DNA of 64,000 nucleotides from Microlunatus soli (GTDB lineage Bacteria; Actinomycetota; Actinomycetes; Propionibacteriales; Propionibacteriaceae), in NCBI RefSeq assembly GCF_900105385.1, contig NZ_LT629772.1:4898001-4962000 (forward strand), given 5' to 3'. Positions within the stretch are counted from its first letter, which is position 1. Every line of letters begins with the position of its first letter. Position numbers and translations under genes: made by a program. Below are positions 32,785 through 40,601 of this stretch, piece after piece. The notes under the pieces were generated by a model. The model saw only the letters and a program-made list of their open reading frames with translations, was not told the DNA's origin and made no database searches.

Positions 32785-35022
32785 ATGAAGACCGAGTCCG
32801 TACACAGCGACATCACCGTGATCGGCGGCGGCCTGGCCGGCGTCTGCGCCGCCATCGGAGCAGCCCGCAACGGATCCGAGGTCGCGCTGATCCAGAATCG
32901 GCCGGTGCTGGGCGGCAACTCGTCCAGCGAGGTCCGCGTCTGGGTCTGCGGTGCCACCGCCCACGGGGTGCAACACTTCGCCCGGGAGACCGGCGTGATG
33001 GGCGAACTCTTCGTGGAGAACCAGTTCGTCAATCCCGAAGGCAATCCGTACTACTGGGATCTGACGGTCTTGGAGGCGGTCCGGGCCGAGCCGAGGATCA
33101 CGCTCTACCTGAACACCGACGTCCGCGAAGTCGCCGCCGACGGCCCCGACGATGCGCGGGTGATCAACTCCGTCACCGGCTGGCAGATGGGCTCGGAGAA
33201 GTTGATCACCTTCACCAGTGACCAGTTCATCGACTGCAGCGGTGACGGTCTGATCGGCCTGCTGGCCGGCGCGGAGTATCGCACCGGCCGTGAAGCCCGT
33301 TCCGTCTACGACGAGTCCTGGGCGCCGGAGGTGCCGGACAACAATACGCTGGGCAGCACGATCCTCTTCTACAGCAAGGACATCGGCCAGCCGTCGAAGT
33401 TCGTCCCGCCGTCCTTCGCCAAGGACATCGTGGCCGCCGGCATCCCCGAGCACCGGGTGATCCGCACCGACATGAACGGCTGCGCCTTCTGGTGGATCGA
33501 GTGGGGCGGCGAGTACGACGTCGTCGATGACAACGAACAGGTCCGCGACGAACTGCAAGGCGTGGTGTACGGGATCTGGGACTACATCAAGAACTCCGGC
33601 GAGTTCGATGCCGACAATCTCACCCTGGAGTGGATCGGTTCGGTGCCCGGCAAACGGGAGTATCGCCGTTTCATCGGTGATCATGTGCTGACCCAGGCCG
33701 ATGTGCTGGGACAGACCCCCTTCGAAGACCGGGTCGCCTTCGGCGGCTGGTCGATCGATCTGCACCCGCCCGGCGGTGTCTACGCCACCGAACGCGGATC
33801 CAAGCACTGGCACCCGGACGGCAACTACCACATCCCGTTGCGGAGCCTGTATTCGATCAATGTCGGCAACCTGTGGATGGCCGGCCGCAACATCAGCGCC
33901 TCGCATGTCGCCTTCGGCACCACGCGGGTGATGGCGACCTGTGCGGTGATCGGCGAGGCCGCCGGCATCGGCGCCTCGGTCGCAGCCCGGGACGGGTTCA
34001 CCCCGCGGCAGCTCGGGCACGAAGAGTTCTACCGCGTCCGTCGGGCCATGCTGCGGGCCGATGCGTCCACCCTCGGGGTCCGCAACGACGATCCCGATGA
34101 TCTTGCCCTGACCGCTCGTGCGTCGGCGTCGTCGGTGCTGCGCCGGGTGTCGGTGGAGGAGCCCGCCGACCGGTATCGGTTGGACGCCGCGCTCGGGATG
34201 GTGGTGCCGGTAGGGGGACGGTTCGGCGGGATCGAGGTGCTGCTGGACGCCGACGAGGACACCGAGCTCGGCTGTCAGCTGCACGATCCGCTCAAGCCGC
34301 AGAACTACCTGCCGCTGAAGCTCATCGAGAAGACCACCGTTGCTGTCCCGGCGGGGGAGAAGCAGTGGGTCCGCTTCGAGCTCGACTGGACCCCCGAGCA
34401 GCCGCAGAACGCGTTCCTGGTCTTCGCCGCCAACCCCGCGATCTCGGTGCACACCGCCGAACAGAGGGTCACCGGCAGCATCCTGCTGGGGCATCGCGAG
34501 CCGGCTGCCGACGAGCAGTACACCGAGCAGTTCCGCAGCTGGAAGCAGGTGCTGCATCGCCAGGGCCTGTGTCACCGGCTGCTCGAGCCGACCGACGTGT
34601 TCGAACCGGAGCAGGTGATCGGCGGCTACGCCCGTCCCTACGGCGGCCCGCAGCTGTGGTCCTCGGAATCGCTCGCGCTCGATCCCGAACCGTGGATCGA
34701 GTTGGGCTGGGACCAACCACAGAGCATCGCCGAGCTGGTGATCATCTTCGATGACGACGTCGAGGAGGACCTGATCAACCTGCATCACCATCGGACGCCG
34801 TTCGATGCACTGCCCAGCGTCGTCCGCGACTATCGGGTCGAGGCTCGGGTCGACGGCCGGTGGCAGTCGGTCGCGTCGGTCGAGGGCAACCATCGCCGGC
34901 ACGGACGGCACCGGTTCGCCGATCCGATCGGTACCGATCGGATCCGGGTGGTCGTCAGTGCGACCAACGGCGCCGACCAGGCGCACGTGGTGGCGATCCG
35001 CGCCTACGGTCAGAGCCGCTGA
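32785..35022 (+). CDS. FAD-dependent oxidoreductase (FAD-oxidored type) with C-terminal beta domain
   Basis: A 745-residue flavoprotein. The Rossmann FAD site is ITVIGGGLAGVCAAIGAARNG (near residues 8-28) followed by VLGGNSSSEVRVWVCG, typical of the FAD_oxidored family. Near residue 370, LWMAGRNISASHVAFGTTRVM is the second FAD contact. The last ~140 residues (FEPEQVIGGYARPYGG to the end) look like a discoidin-type carbohydrate-binding beta-sandwich. I prefer ATG 32785, 9 bases after GGAG; an ATG at 32776 overlaps the RpiR stop. The protein probably oxidises a sugar or sugar acid. It overlaps the convergent siderophore-binding gene by 13 bases at its 3' end. Confidence 0.85.
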   Translation: MKTESVHSDITVIGGGLAGVCAAIGAARNGSEVALIQNRPVLGGNSSSEVRVWVCGATAHGVQHFARETGVMGELFVENQFVNPEGNPYYWDLTVLEAVRAEPRITLYLNTDVREVAADGPDDARVINSVTGWQMGSEKLITFTSDQFIDCSGDGLIGLLAGAEYRTGREARSVYDESWAPEVPDNNTLGSTILFYSKDIGQPSKFVPPSFAKDIVAAGIPEHRVIRTDMNGCAFWWIEWGGEYDVVDDNEQVRDELQGVVYGIWDYIKNSGEFDADNLTLEWIGSVPGKREYRRFIGDHVLTQADVLGQTPFEDRVAFGGWSIDLHPPGGVYATERGSKHWHPDGNYHIPLRSLYSINVGNLWMAGRNISASHVAFGTTRVMATCAVIGEAAGIGASVAARDGFTPRQLGHEEFYRVRRAMLRADASTLGVRNDDPDDLALTARASASSVLRRVSVEEPADRYRLDAALGMVVPVGGRFGGIEVLLDADEDTELGCQLHDPLKPQNYLPLKLIEKTTVAVPAGEKQWVRFELDWTPEQPQNAFLVFAANPAISVHTAEQRVTGSILLGHREPAADEQYTEQFRSWKQVLHRQGLCHRLLEPTDVFEPEQVIGGYARPYGGPQLWSSESLALDPEPWIELGWDQPQSIAELVIIFDDDVEEDLINLHHHRTPFDALPSVVRDYRVEARVDGRWQSVASVEGNHRRHGRHRFADPIGTDRIRVVVSATNGADQAHVVAIRAYGQSR

Positions 35023-35999
35023 AGGTACGGCTCGAGGTCGTCCAACAGGGCAGGGATGCTCAGCACGGTAGGAATGTTGTAGGCCGTCACCCAGGTCAGG
35101 TCGACCTGGTCGGCGGTCTTCTTCCGCACCGGTGTCAGTCGACTGAAGATCGGATCCTTGGCCAGTTTCGCGGCCAGCTCGGGGCTGCTCGATCCCATGA
35201 TCACCAGGTCGACGTCGTTCAGATCGGTGAAGCGTTCCTTGGACAGCACGACCCGGGGCTCGGAGCCGGCTCCGGGTAGCTTGGCCAGCCTCAGTCCGAG
35301 GCTGCGCAGGAACAGTGCCGAGGACGCGCTGTCGCTGTTGGTGCAGACGAATTCCGAGGAGCTGAGGAAGTTGCCCAGCTGCACGGTCTTGCCGGCGATC
35401 TGCGGGTTGTCGCGCTTGACCCGGGCGATCTTCGCCAGCACCTGGTCGACGACCTGCCGGGCCCGGTCGGCGCGGCCGGTCGCCTTGCCGATGGTCAGTG
35501 CGCTGGACTGCCAGGTGGGCACCTCGGCGTTGTCGTCGGTGTTCAGCGCCAGCACCACGGTCGGCGCGATCTTCTTCAGCTTGGCATAGGTCGCTGCGTC
35601 GACCTGGTAGTCGCTGCCGATGATCAGGTCAGGTGTATAGCCGGCGACCTTCTCGGCCGGGATGCCGTCGAACGGTGGGATCGCGTACACGGCGCTGTTC
35701 TGCTGGTCGATCTTCCCGTCGGCCCACGGGCCCAAGGGTGTGCCGGGCTTCGGCCCGCCGATCGGGGTGAGTCCGATCGCGGCCGCGGTCTCCACCAACT
35801 GGTCGTTGAGCAGCACCACCCGCTGTGGCTGCTTGTCGATCGTGATCGGTCCGTTGACCGACGGCAGCGTCACCGGGAATCCGCCACCCGCCGATCCGGT
35901 GGCTGTCTGCGGGGTCTCCGAACCGGCCCCGCTGCTGCAGCCTGCCGTCAGCAAGACGATTCCCGACATCAGCCCGACCATCTGCCGTCGCTTCACCAT
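35010..35999 (-). CDS. Iron-siderophore ABC transporter substrate-binding lipoprotein
   Basis: A 329-residue lipoprotein with lipobox LLTAGC near residue 21 and a Gly/Ser linker. Family motifs of the periplasmic-binding (FecB/FepB) fold include PQRVVLLNDQLVETAAAIGLTPIGG, TPDLIIGSDYQV and KIAPTVVLALNTDD. No permease or ATPase gene is adjacent, so it is an orphan receptor. A DtxR/IdeR-type box lies 19-38 bases upstream of the ATG, so expression should rise in iron starvation. The long N-terminal linker is usual for lipoproteins of high-GC Gram-positives. Confidence 0.92.
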   Translation of the reverse strand: MVKRRQMVGLMSGIVLLTAGCSSGAGSETPQTATGSAGGGFPVTLPSVNGPITIDKQPQRVVLLNDQLVETAAAIGLTPIGGPKPGTPLGPWADGKIDQQNSAVYAIPPFDGIPAEKVAGYTPDLIIGSDYQVDAATYAKLKKIAPTVVLALNTDDNAEVPTWQSSALTIGKATGRADRARQVVDQVLAKIARVKRDNPQIAGKTVQLGNFLSSSEFVCTNSDSASSALFLRSLGLRLAKLPGAGSEPRVVLSKERFTDLNDVDLVIMGSSSPELAAKLAKDPIFSRLTPVRKKTADQVDLTWVTAYNIPTVLSIPALLDDLEPYLQRL

Positions 36000-36017
36000 G
36001 AACCCCCAGACAAGATC

Positions 36018-36037
36018 AACTTAGGTCAGCCTAAGTT
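36018..36037. promoter_or_regulatory. DtxR/IdeR-type iron box
   Basis: AACTTAGGTCAGCCTAAGTT is a perfect 8+4+8 palindrome with the TTAGG...CCTAA core of DtxR/IdeR sites. It lies 19 bases before the siderophore-binding protein start on the minus strand. Iron-loaded DtxR/IdeR would repress here. Strong match to known consensus; regulator itself not in the window. Confidence 0.85.
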
Positions 36038-36088
36038 AGCATGATACGAGTGGCCGTGGGTGGCGTGTTCGACAATCGGGATCGAGCA

Positions 36089-36107
36089 GCCGGCAGCCGC
36101 TGCCGGC
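36089..36107. repeat. Perfect 19-bp palindrome
   Basis: GCCGGCAGCCGCTGCCGGC, 9+1+9 with no mismatch. It lies 52 bases beyond the iron box. Purpose unknown. Confidence 0.7.
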
Positions 36108-36138
36108 AACCGGTGGCAAGGCCGACGATGACGGCCCA

Positions 36139-36160
36139 GATCCCTGTTGACACAGGGATC
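36139..36160. repeat. 9+4+9 hairpin flanked by 8-bp direct repeats
   Basis: GATCCCTGT, TGAC, ACAGGGATC form a perfect hairpin. GACGGCCC stands on each side (36130-36137 and 36161-36168). The arrangement could be a compound operator or the trace of a small insertion with target duplication. Confidence 0.65.
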
Positions 36161-36229
36161 GACGGCCCGATGTGATGTGCACGACATCGGCCGGATCCGA
36201 TTTGATCCGCCGGCTGTCGCGGCCCTACT

Positions 36230-36245
36230 ATTTCGACGTCGAAAT
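36230..36245. repeat. Perfect 16-bp palindrome
   Basis: ATTTCGACGTCGAAAT, fully self-complementary and much richer in A/T than its surroundings. Looks like a dimeric protein site; regulator unknown. Confidence 0.65.
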
Positions 36246-36251
36246 CGATCG

Positions 36252-36403
36252 GGTTCTCCGAAAACGGGGCGACGAAACCCGGCGCTCGCGCCGACCCCAC
36301 ATCCCTCCGGGCTACCCGGAGAACCACATTTCCCAGCCCGGAACGGGCAGTGCACACAGCTATGCCGTCGCGCGCTCTTGCGCGCCACGGCACGGGTCCG
36401 TGC
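36252..36403 (+). ncRNA. Candidate structured RNA or leader element
   Basis: GGTTCTCCG (36252-36260) pairs perfectly with CGGAGAACC (36317-36325) around a segment holding CGGCGC-TC-GCGCCG (36280-36293). CCGGG-CTA-CCCGG (36307-36319) competes with that outer stem. Downstream are GCCCG-GAA-CGGGC (36336-36348), a 6+1+6 stem with TCTT loop (36363-36392) and GCACGG-GT-CCGTGC (36390-36403), the last two mutually exclusive. Competing folds are what a riboswitch or attenuator would show. GC richness makes chance hairpins common, so this is tentative; strand assumed from the downstream gene. Confidence 0.35.
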
Positions 36404-36540
36404 GCCCTGCTCACCATGATCATCCAGGACGCTCCGCACGGTGCGCCCATGATCAACTGCGCCCTCGTCGAAGCCGATGTGAACGCGACCGGGACGGGCC
36501 CAACTTCACAGCCCAGCAGAGTGTTCGTCGGCCACCGGGG

Positions 36541-37227
36541 GTGGCAGAAAGCAAGATCGAAGTGATCGTCGATGTCCTTGGTTGGACGGCCGGTGTCTAT
36601 GGCGCCTGCGTCGCCCTGCCGCTGATCGCGCGGGTCGCCCGGACCCGCTCCACCGCCGGAATCTCCCGACTCTCCTGGCAGTCCAGCCTGGCCAGCAACC
36701 TGTCCTGGGTGTCCTACGGCGCCATCACCCACCACATCAATCTCTGGCTGCCGTGTCTGTTGGTCTCGGTCTGCGCGGCCGGCATGTTGATCATGATCGA
36801 ACGGGATCGTCGCCCGCTGTCCGGCGGCGTGGTCCGCCGCCGGTTCGGGGGACTGGACGGCGGTGCGATCATCCGCACCTTCTGCCTGCCGGCGGCGGCC
36901 GCGCTGGTCGCCCTCACGCTGGCGGCGACCGTCGGGTCGTTGGCGTTCGCGGTTGCGGTCTTCATCGCCGCGTCGGTCGCTCAGTTGCTGCAGCTGCGCA
37001 GCCTGATGGTCTGCCGCGACATCTCCGCCATCTCGGTGCCGTACCTGGCGATGGGGGTGATCGGCCAGCTGCTCTGGTTCAGCTGGGGACTGCTTGCCGA
37101 CGACATCTCCAACCAGCTGGTCGCCGGCTTCCTGATCGTGCTGACCACGGCAAACCTGGGCTGCTACGCGCTGCGCCGCTCCGGCGTACGGCCGAGGCCG
37201 TTCGCCACCAGAGTTGTCAGAACGTAG
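36541..37227 (+). CDS. PQ-loop/SemiSWEET-like membrane protein
   Basis: A 228-residue integral membrane protein with seven or so spans. Two repeated units are visible: WTAGVYGACVALPLIARVARTRSTAGISRLSW near the N-terminus and LLQLRSLMVCRDISAISVPYLAMGVIGQLLW near residue 150. Each resembles a PQ-loop three-helix bundle, although the PQ dipeptide itself is replaced. Such proteins move sugars, amino acids or cofactors. The start is uncertain (GTG 36541 or GTG 36562); neither has a strong ribosome site. It follows the palindrome-rich region, which might regulate it. Substrate unknown. Confidence 0.7.
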   Translation: MAESKIEVIVDVLGWTAGVYGACVALPLIARVARTRSTAGISRLSWQSSLASNLSWVSYGAITHHINLWLPCLLVSVCAAGMLIMIERDRRPLSGGVVRRRFGGLDGGAIIRTFCLPAAAALVALTLAATVGSLAFAVAVFIAASVAQLLQLRSLMVCRDISAISVPYLAMGVIGQLLWFSWGLLADDISNQLVAGFLIVLTTANLGCYALRRSGVRPRPFATRVVRT

Positions 37228-37260
37228 GTGGGCCATCGCGCAACGACCGCCTGACAACTC
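37211..37260 (+). terminator. 10-bp inverted repeat around the stop codon upstream of proA
   Basis: GAGTTGTCAG (37211-37220) is perfectly repeated in inverted form as CTGACAACTC (37251-37260), 30 bases apart, enclosing the membrane-protein stop codon. It could be a terminator or a regulatory stem; the loop is long and no U-run follows. Confidence 0.4.
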
Positions 37261-37268
37261 GGGGGAGT

Positions 37269-37299
37269 TTGCTGCCGAGCGGTGTCGGACGGTGATAAT
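37269..37299 (+). promoter_or_regulatory. proA promoter, apparently leaderless
   Basis: TTGCTG (37269-37274) and GATAAT (37294-37299) are spaced by 19 bases. The -10 box ends 6 bases before the GTG start at 37306, so transcription would begin at or next to the start codon. No Shine-Dalgarno is present, consistent with a leaderless mRNA. Confidence 0.5.
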
Positions 37300-37305
37300 T
37301 GTCGG

Positions 37306-38559
37306 GTGACCGAACAGAACCCGGCCGCCGTTGCCGATCTCGCCCGCAGGTCCCGGATCGCCGGCCGTTCGCTGGCCGGCGCGAATCGCGGTGTCAAGGA
37401 CCGCGCGCTGCACGCCATGGCCGATGCGTTGGCCAAGGCCGAGGACGCGGTCCTGGCGGCCAACGAGTCCGATGTCGCCGCCGCCGAGCAGGCAGGGACG
37501 GCACCGGGGCTGGTCGACCGGCTGCGACTGGACCCGGGGCGGGTCGGTGGGATGGCCGACGGACTCCGCGCGTTGGCCGGGCTGCCCGATCCGATCGGTG
37601 ACGTCGTGCGCGGCTGGACCAATCCGAACGGCGTCCAGGTGCGACAGGTCCGGGTCCCGCTCGGGGTGGTCGGCATCATCTACGAGGCCCGTCCCAACGT
37701 GACCGCCGACGCGGCCGGGATCTGTCTGAAGTCGGGTAACACCGTGCTGCTCCGCGGCTCGTCCTCGGCCGCCGCTTCCAATGCCGCCGTGGTGACCGCG
37801 CTGCGCAGTGGGATCCGGGCCACCGGCCTGCCCGCCGACGTCGTCCAACTGGTGCCAGGGCCGCGAACGGTGACCGATGAGCTGATGGCGGCCCGTGGCC
37901 TGGTCGATGTGCTGATCCCGCGGGGAGGTGCAGGGCTGATCGATCACGTCGTCGGCAACAGCCGGGTGCCGGTGATCGAGACCGGGGTCGGCAACTGTCA
38001 TCTGTATGTCGATGCCGACGCCGACACCGAGATGGCGCTGGAGATCATGATCAACGCCAAGGTGCAGCGGCCGAGCGTCTGCAATGCGATCGAGACGCTG
38101 CTGGTGCATCGGGAGATCGCCGAGGACTTCCTGCCGGCAGCGCTGCGCCGGCTCGCCGAGGCCGGCGTCACGGTGCACGGTGATGAACGGGTGGCCGGCT
38201 ACGGCACCGTTGTCCCGGTCACCGACGAGGACTTCGGCACCGAATACAACTCCCTCGATCTCGCCGCCGCCGAGGTCGACTCCCTGGATGACGCGATCGA
38301 CCACATCCGGCGCTACAGCACCGGGCACTCGGAGACCATCGTCACCGACTCCCAGTCGGCGGCCGCCCGGTTCGTCGCCGAGATCGACGCGGCCGCGGTG
38401 CTGGTCAACGCCTCCAGCCGATTCGTCGACGGCGGCGAATTCGGGTTCGGCGCCGAGATCGGCATCTCCACCCAGAAGCTGCATGCCCGGGGACCGATGG
38501 GGCTGCCGGAGATGACCAGCACCAAATTCGTCGTCAGCGGAGCCGGTCAGATCCGCTGA
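37306..38559 (+). CDS. proA: Gamma-glutamyl phosphate reductase
   Basis: A 417-residue NADPH-dependent enzyme for the second step of proline synthesis. Hallmarks are [34 protein letters not shown], the catalytic Cys259 in [14 protein letters not shown], and the C-terminal [23 protein letters not shown]. Length is standard and the protein looks intact. Start GTG 37306 has no ribosome site and a -10 box close upstream. Its partner proB ends at 684, about 36.6 kb away; the two share no operon here. The 3' end overlaps the convergent DUF418 gene by 26 bases. Confidence 0.97.
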   Translation: MTEQNPAAVADLARRSRIAGRSLAGANRGVKDRALHAMADALAKAEDAVLAANESDVAAAEQAGTAPGLVDRLRLDPGRVGGMADGLRALAGLPDPIGDVVRGWTNPNGVQVRQVRVPLGVVGIIYEARPNVTADAAGICLKSGNTVLLRGSSSAAASNAAVVTALRSGIRATGLPADVVQLVPGPRTVTDELMAARGLVDVLIPRGGAGLIDHVVGNSRVPVIETGVGNCHLYVDADADTEMALEIMINAKVQRPSVCNAIETLLVHREIAEDFLPAALRRLAEAGVTVHGDERVAGYGTVVPVTDEDFGTEYNSLDLAAAEVDSLDDAIDHIRRYSTGHSETIVTDSQSAAARFVAEIDAAAVLVNASSRFVDGGEFGFGAEIGISTQKLHARGPMGLPEMTSTKFVVSGAGQIR

Positions 38560-39742
38560 CGACGGCTTCGCGCTCCGGCTGCGGCTTCGACAGCACCCGG
38601 TCCAACCCACTGTTGATCTTGTCGTAGCACCAGGTCCAGGCAAGCTCGACCGGACCACGGGCGAAGCGCAGCTGCCAGAGTGCTGCGAACAGTGCGATCA
38701 GGACCGCGGTGGCGGCGAAGATGATCATCGTCCCCGGGACCCGCCACTCGTCCGACATCCTGGTCGCCAGGCCGAATCCCCAGCCGTAGCAGAGGATCGA
38801 CGCGATCAGGTTCTGGGCGACGTAGCTGCTCAGGGCCATCCGGCCGATCTGCTCGAGGCGGCGGCTGAACCAACCGGCCCGGGTCCGCAGCACGATCTCG
38901 GTGACCAGCGCGAGCAGCCCGAGCGAGACCAGGGCGGCCGTCGTGTATCGACCGAAGAGTACGCCGTCCGAGCCGCCGACCACCTGGATCACGAAGTCGA
39001 CGACGAAGCCGGCACCGCCGATGATCATCAGTCGCCGACGGAGCATCGCGCCGGCCGGCTCCAGGACGCCGGCGCGGAGCAGCCGCGCGCCGAGCAGGAA
39101 CATGAAGATCGAATAGCCGGTGATCAGGATCGGCTCGAGTCGGAAGATCCCCGGGTTCTGGACCCGGAGCAGCAGCAGGTCCCACCAGCTGCCCTCGGCG
39201 TAGACGTTGGTCCGCATCGGGGGATAAGCGGCAGTTCCGGGCTGGGTGATCAACAGGACCGTCAAGGCACTGATCACCAGCACGTGCACCGATCCGGTGA
39301 CGATCATCCAGGTCCGCTGAGCTCGATCACTGGTCACCACCAGATAGGAGACGACCGCACCGGTGACCGCGTATCCCATCAGGACGTCGAACTCGACCAC
39401 CAGGACGTAGTGCAGCACCCCGTCCAACAACAGCAGCGCCGCCCGCCACGGATAGCGGCCCGGCCAGGGCCGACCGCGCCGTATCGCCGACCGCCGCTGG
39501 ATCTCCAGTCCGATCCCGAACATCAGGGTGAGCAGCCCGAGGAACTTGCCCTGGGCGAGTTGCTGCAGCACCTGGCCGATCGCTGCCCAGCCGGCCGGCG
39601 TGCCCGGCGGGATCGGTGCGGCAAGGTAGCCGAGCAGGCCGTACGGATTGGTGAAGAGCCAGACATTGGTGCCGAGGGTGCCGAGAATCGCCAGGCCGCG
39701 CAGGACGTCGAGGGAACGGAGGCGCTGTGCAGGAGGCGTCAT
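38534..39742 (-). CDS. DUF418-family membrane protein
   Basis: A 402-residue integral membrane protein. It opens [24 protein letters not shown], the usual start of the DUF418/YeiB group, and ends with a conserved segment ([26 protein letters not shown], then [10 protein letters not shown]). About ten hydrophobic spans. Function of the family is unknown; transport or acyl transfer has been proposed for relatives. I chose ATG 39742; TANNNT-type TACGCT lies 7 bases upstream on the minus strand, so the mRNA may be leaderless. It is divergent from a TetR gene with a perfect palindrome between. Confidence 0.9.
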   Translation of the reverse strand: MTPPAQRLRSLDVLRGLAILGTLGTNVWLFTNPYGLLGYLAAPIPPGTPAGWAAIGQVLQQLAQGKFLGLLTLMFGIGLEIQRRSAIRRGRPWPGRYPWRAALLLLDGVLHYVLVVEFDVLMGYAVTGAVVSYLVVTSDRAQRTWMIVTGSVHVLVISALTVLLITQPGTAAYPPMRTNVYAEGSWWDLLLLRVQNPGIFRLEPILITGYSIFMFLLGARLLRAGVLEPAGAMLRRRLMIIGGAGFVVDFVIQVVGGSDGVLFGRYTTAALVSLGLLALVTEIVLRTRAGWFSRRLEQIGRMALSSYVAQNLIASILCYGWGFGLATRMSDEWRVPGTMIIFAATAVLIALFAALWQLRFARGPVELAWTWCYDKINSGLDRVLSKPQPEREAVVSGSDRLR

Positions 39743-39755
39743 GACATCCAGCGTA

Positions 39756-39771
39756 CAATACGACCGTATTG
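39756..39771. promoter_or_regulatory. Perfect 16-bp palindrome, likely TetR operator
   Basis: CAATACGACCGTATTG (7+2+7) lies between the divergent DUF418 and TetR starts and overlaps a TACAAT -10-like box (39754-39759). Typical placement for TetR autorepression and control of the divergent gene. Confidence 0.7.
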
Positions 39772-39788
39772 GTGAGAGGATCTGGCCC

Positions 39789-40391
39789 ATGCCCGACGCA
39801 TCCAAGCCCGAATCGACTGCCGCTCCCCGGGACCGGCTGCTCGATGCCGTCGTCGAGCTGATGCTGGCCGACGGGTTCGAGGGCGTCAGCGTCCGGCGGG
39901 TCGCCACCGCTGCCGGGGTGTCGATCGGCGCGGTGCAACACCATTTCCCGACGAAGTCGGCGATGCTGGCGGCCGCGATGGACCGGGTCTCTGACCAGTT
40001 CACCGCTCGCCTGCAGTGCAACGCCGAGGGCCAGCAGGATCCGGAGCTGCTGCTGCGCGCGGTCCTCACCGAGTTGCTCGGCGCCGGGGAGGAACGGCGC
40101 CCTGGGACGGTGATCTGGCTGCAGCGGCTGGCCCGGGCCGCCGTCGACGAGCAGGCGGCCGCAGCGCACGCCAAGGACTGGCGGGACATCGAAGCACTGA
40201 TCGCCGAACTGCTGCGGCAGTGTCGGCCGGACAGCGAACCGAACTGGCGCCAGGACATGGCCGCCGACCTGCTGGGCCTGCTGGACGGGTTGGCGGCGGC
40301 CCTGGTCACCGAGCCGGACCGGATGCCGCGGGACCGGGCCGAACGGCTGCTCGACCGACGCCTGCGCGAAGTCCTCGGTACGGGACGGTAG
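39789..40391 (+). CDS. TetR-family transcriptional regulator
   Basis: A 200-residue repressor. The helix-turn-helix is VSVRRVATAAGVSIGAVQHHFPTKSAML at about 36-63. ATG 39789 follows GAGAGG by 9 bases. Its own promoter contains the palindrome at 39756. It most likely represses the divergent DUF418 membrane-protein gene. The GVSIGAVQHHF form resembles BetI-like regulators. Confidence 0.9.
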   Translation: MPDASKPESTAAPRDRLLDAVVELMLADGFEGVSVRRVATAAGVSIGAVQHHFPTKSAMLAAAMDRVSDQFTARLQCNAEGQQDPELLLRAVLTELLGAGEERRPGTVIWLQRLARAAVDEQAAAAHAKDWRDIEALIAELLRQCRPDSEPNWRQDMAADLLGLLDGLAAALVTEPDRMPRDRAERLLDRRLREVLGTGR

Positions 40392-40402
40392 GCTGTCCAG
40401 CT

Positions 40403-40567
40403 ATGACGCTCGGCTCGGCCCTCACCACCCCCATCGCGCTGCAGATCGCCGCGATGGAGACCGAACTGCCAGTCCACCCCATCATCTTCGGACTGATCGC
40501 CTTCCTCTGCCTGCTGGCGATGTTGGCCGTCGTCCTCTCGATCGGGAAGGGCCGGCCGCACAGCTGA
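40403..40567 (+). CDS. 54-residue single-span membrane protein
   Basis: A tiny protein with one hydrophobic helix, [20 protein letters not shown] (about 25-44), flanked by an acidic N-terminal side and a basic tail, SIGKGRPHS. It sits 11 bases after the TetR gene and 34 bases before nadD. Small proteins ending GKGRPHS beside nadD are, to my recollection, conserved in actinobacteria, which argues for a real gene. Function unknown. Confidence 0.65.
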   Translation: MTLGSALTTPIALQIAAMETELPVHPIIFGLIAFLCLLAMLAVVLSIGKGRPHS

Positions 40568-40601
40568 GCCCTCGGGCTCGGCGCACCATCGCCGTACATA
40601 C

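Larger units (their letters stand above)
36038..36540. other. Palindrome-rich noncoding locus of about 500 bp
   Basis: No convincing gene on either strand; the open frames here have no family content and atypical codon use. Visible structure: a 19-bp palindrome (36089-36107), a 9+4+9 hairpin (36139-36160) flanked by GACGGCCC direct repeats, a 16-bp palindrome (36230-36245), a long-range 9-bp stem (36252-36260 with 36317-36325), inner hairpins (36280-36293, 36307-36319, 36336-36348), and two overlapping hairpins (36363-36403). Another lies at 36441-36451. It may encode a structured RNA or leader for the next gene. Confidence 0.6.

Noticed and set aside
36147-36540. Open frames in the palindrome-rich region, including an extension of the PQ-loop gene to 36172
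   Set aside because: No conserved content and they run through strong hairpins. A membrane protein start near 36541 explains the coding part.
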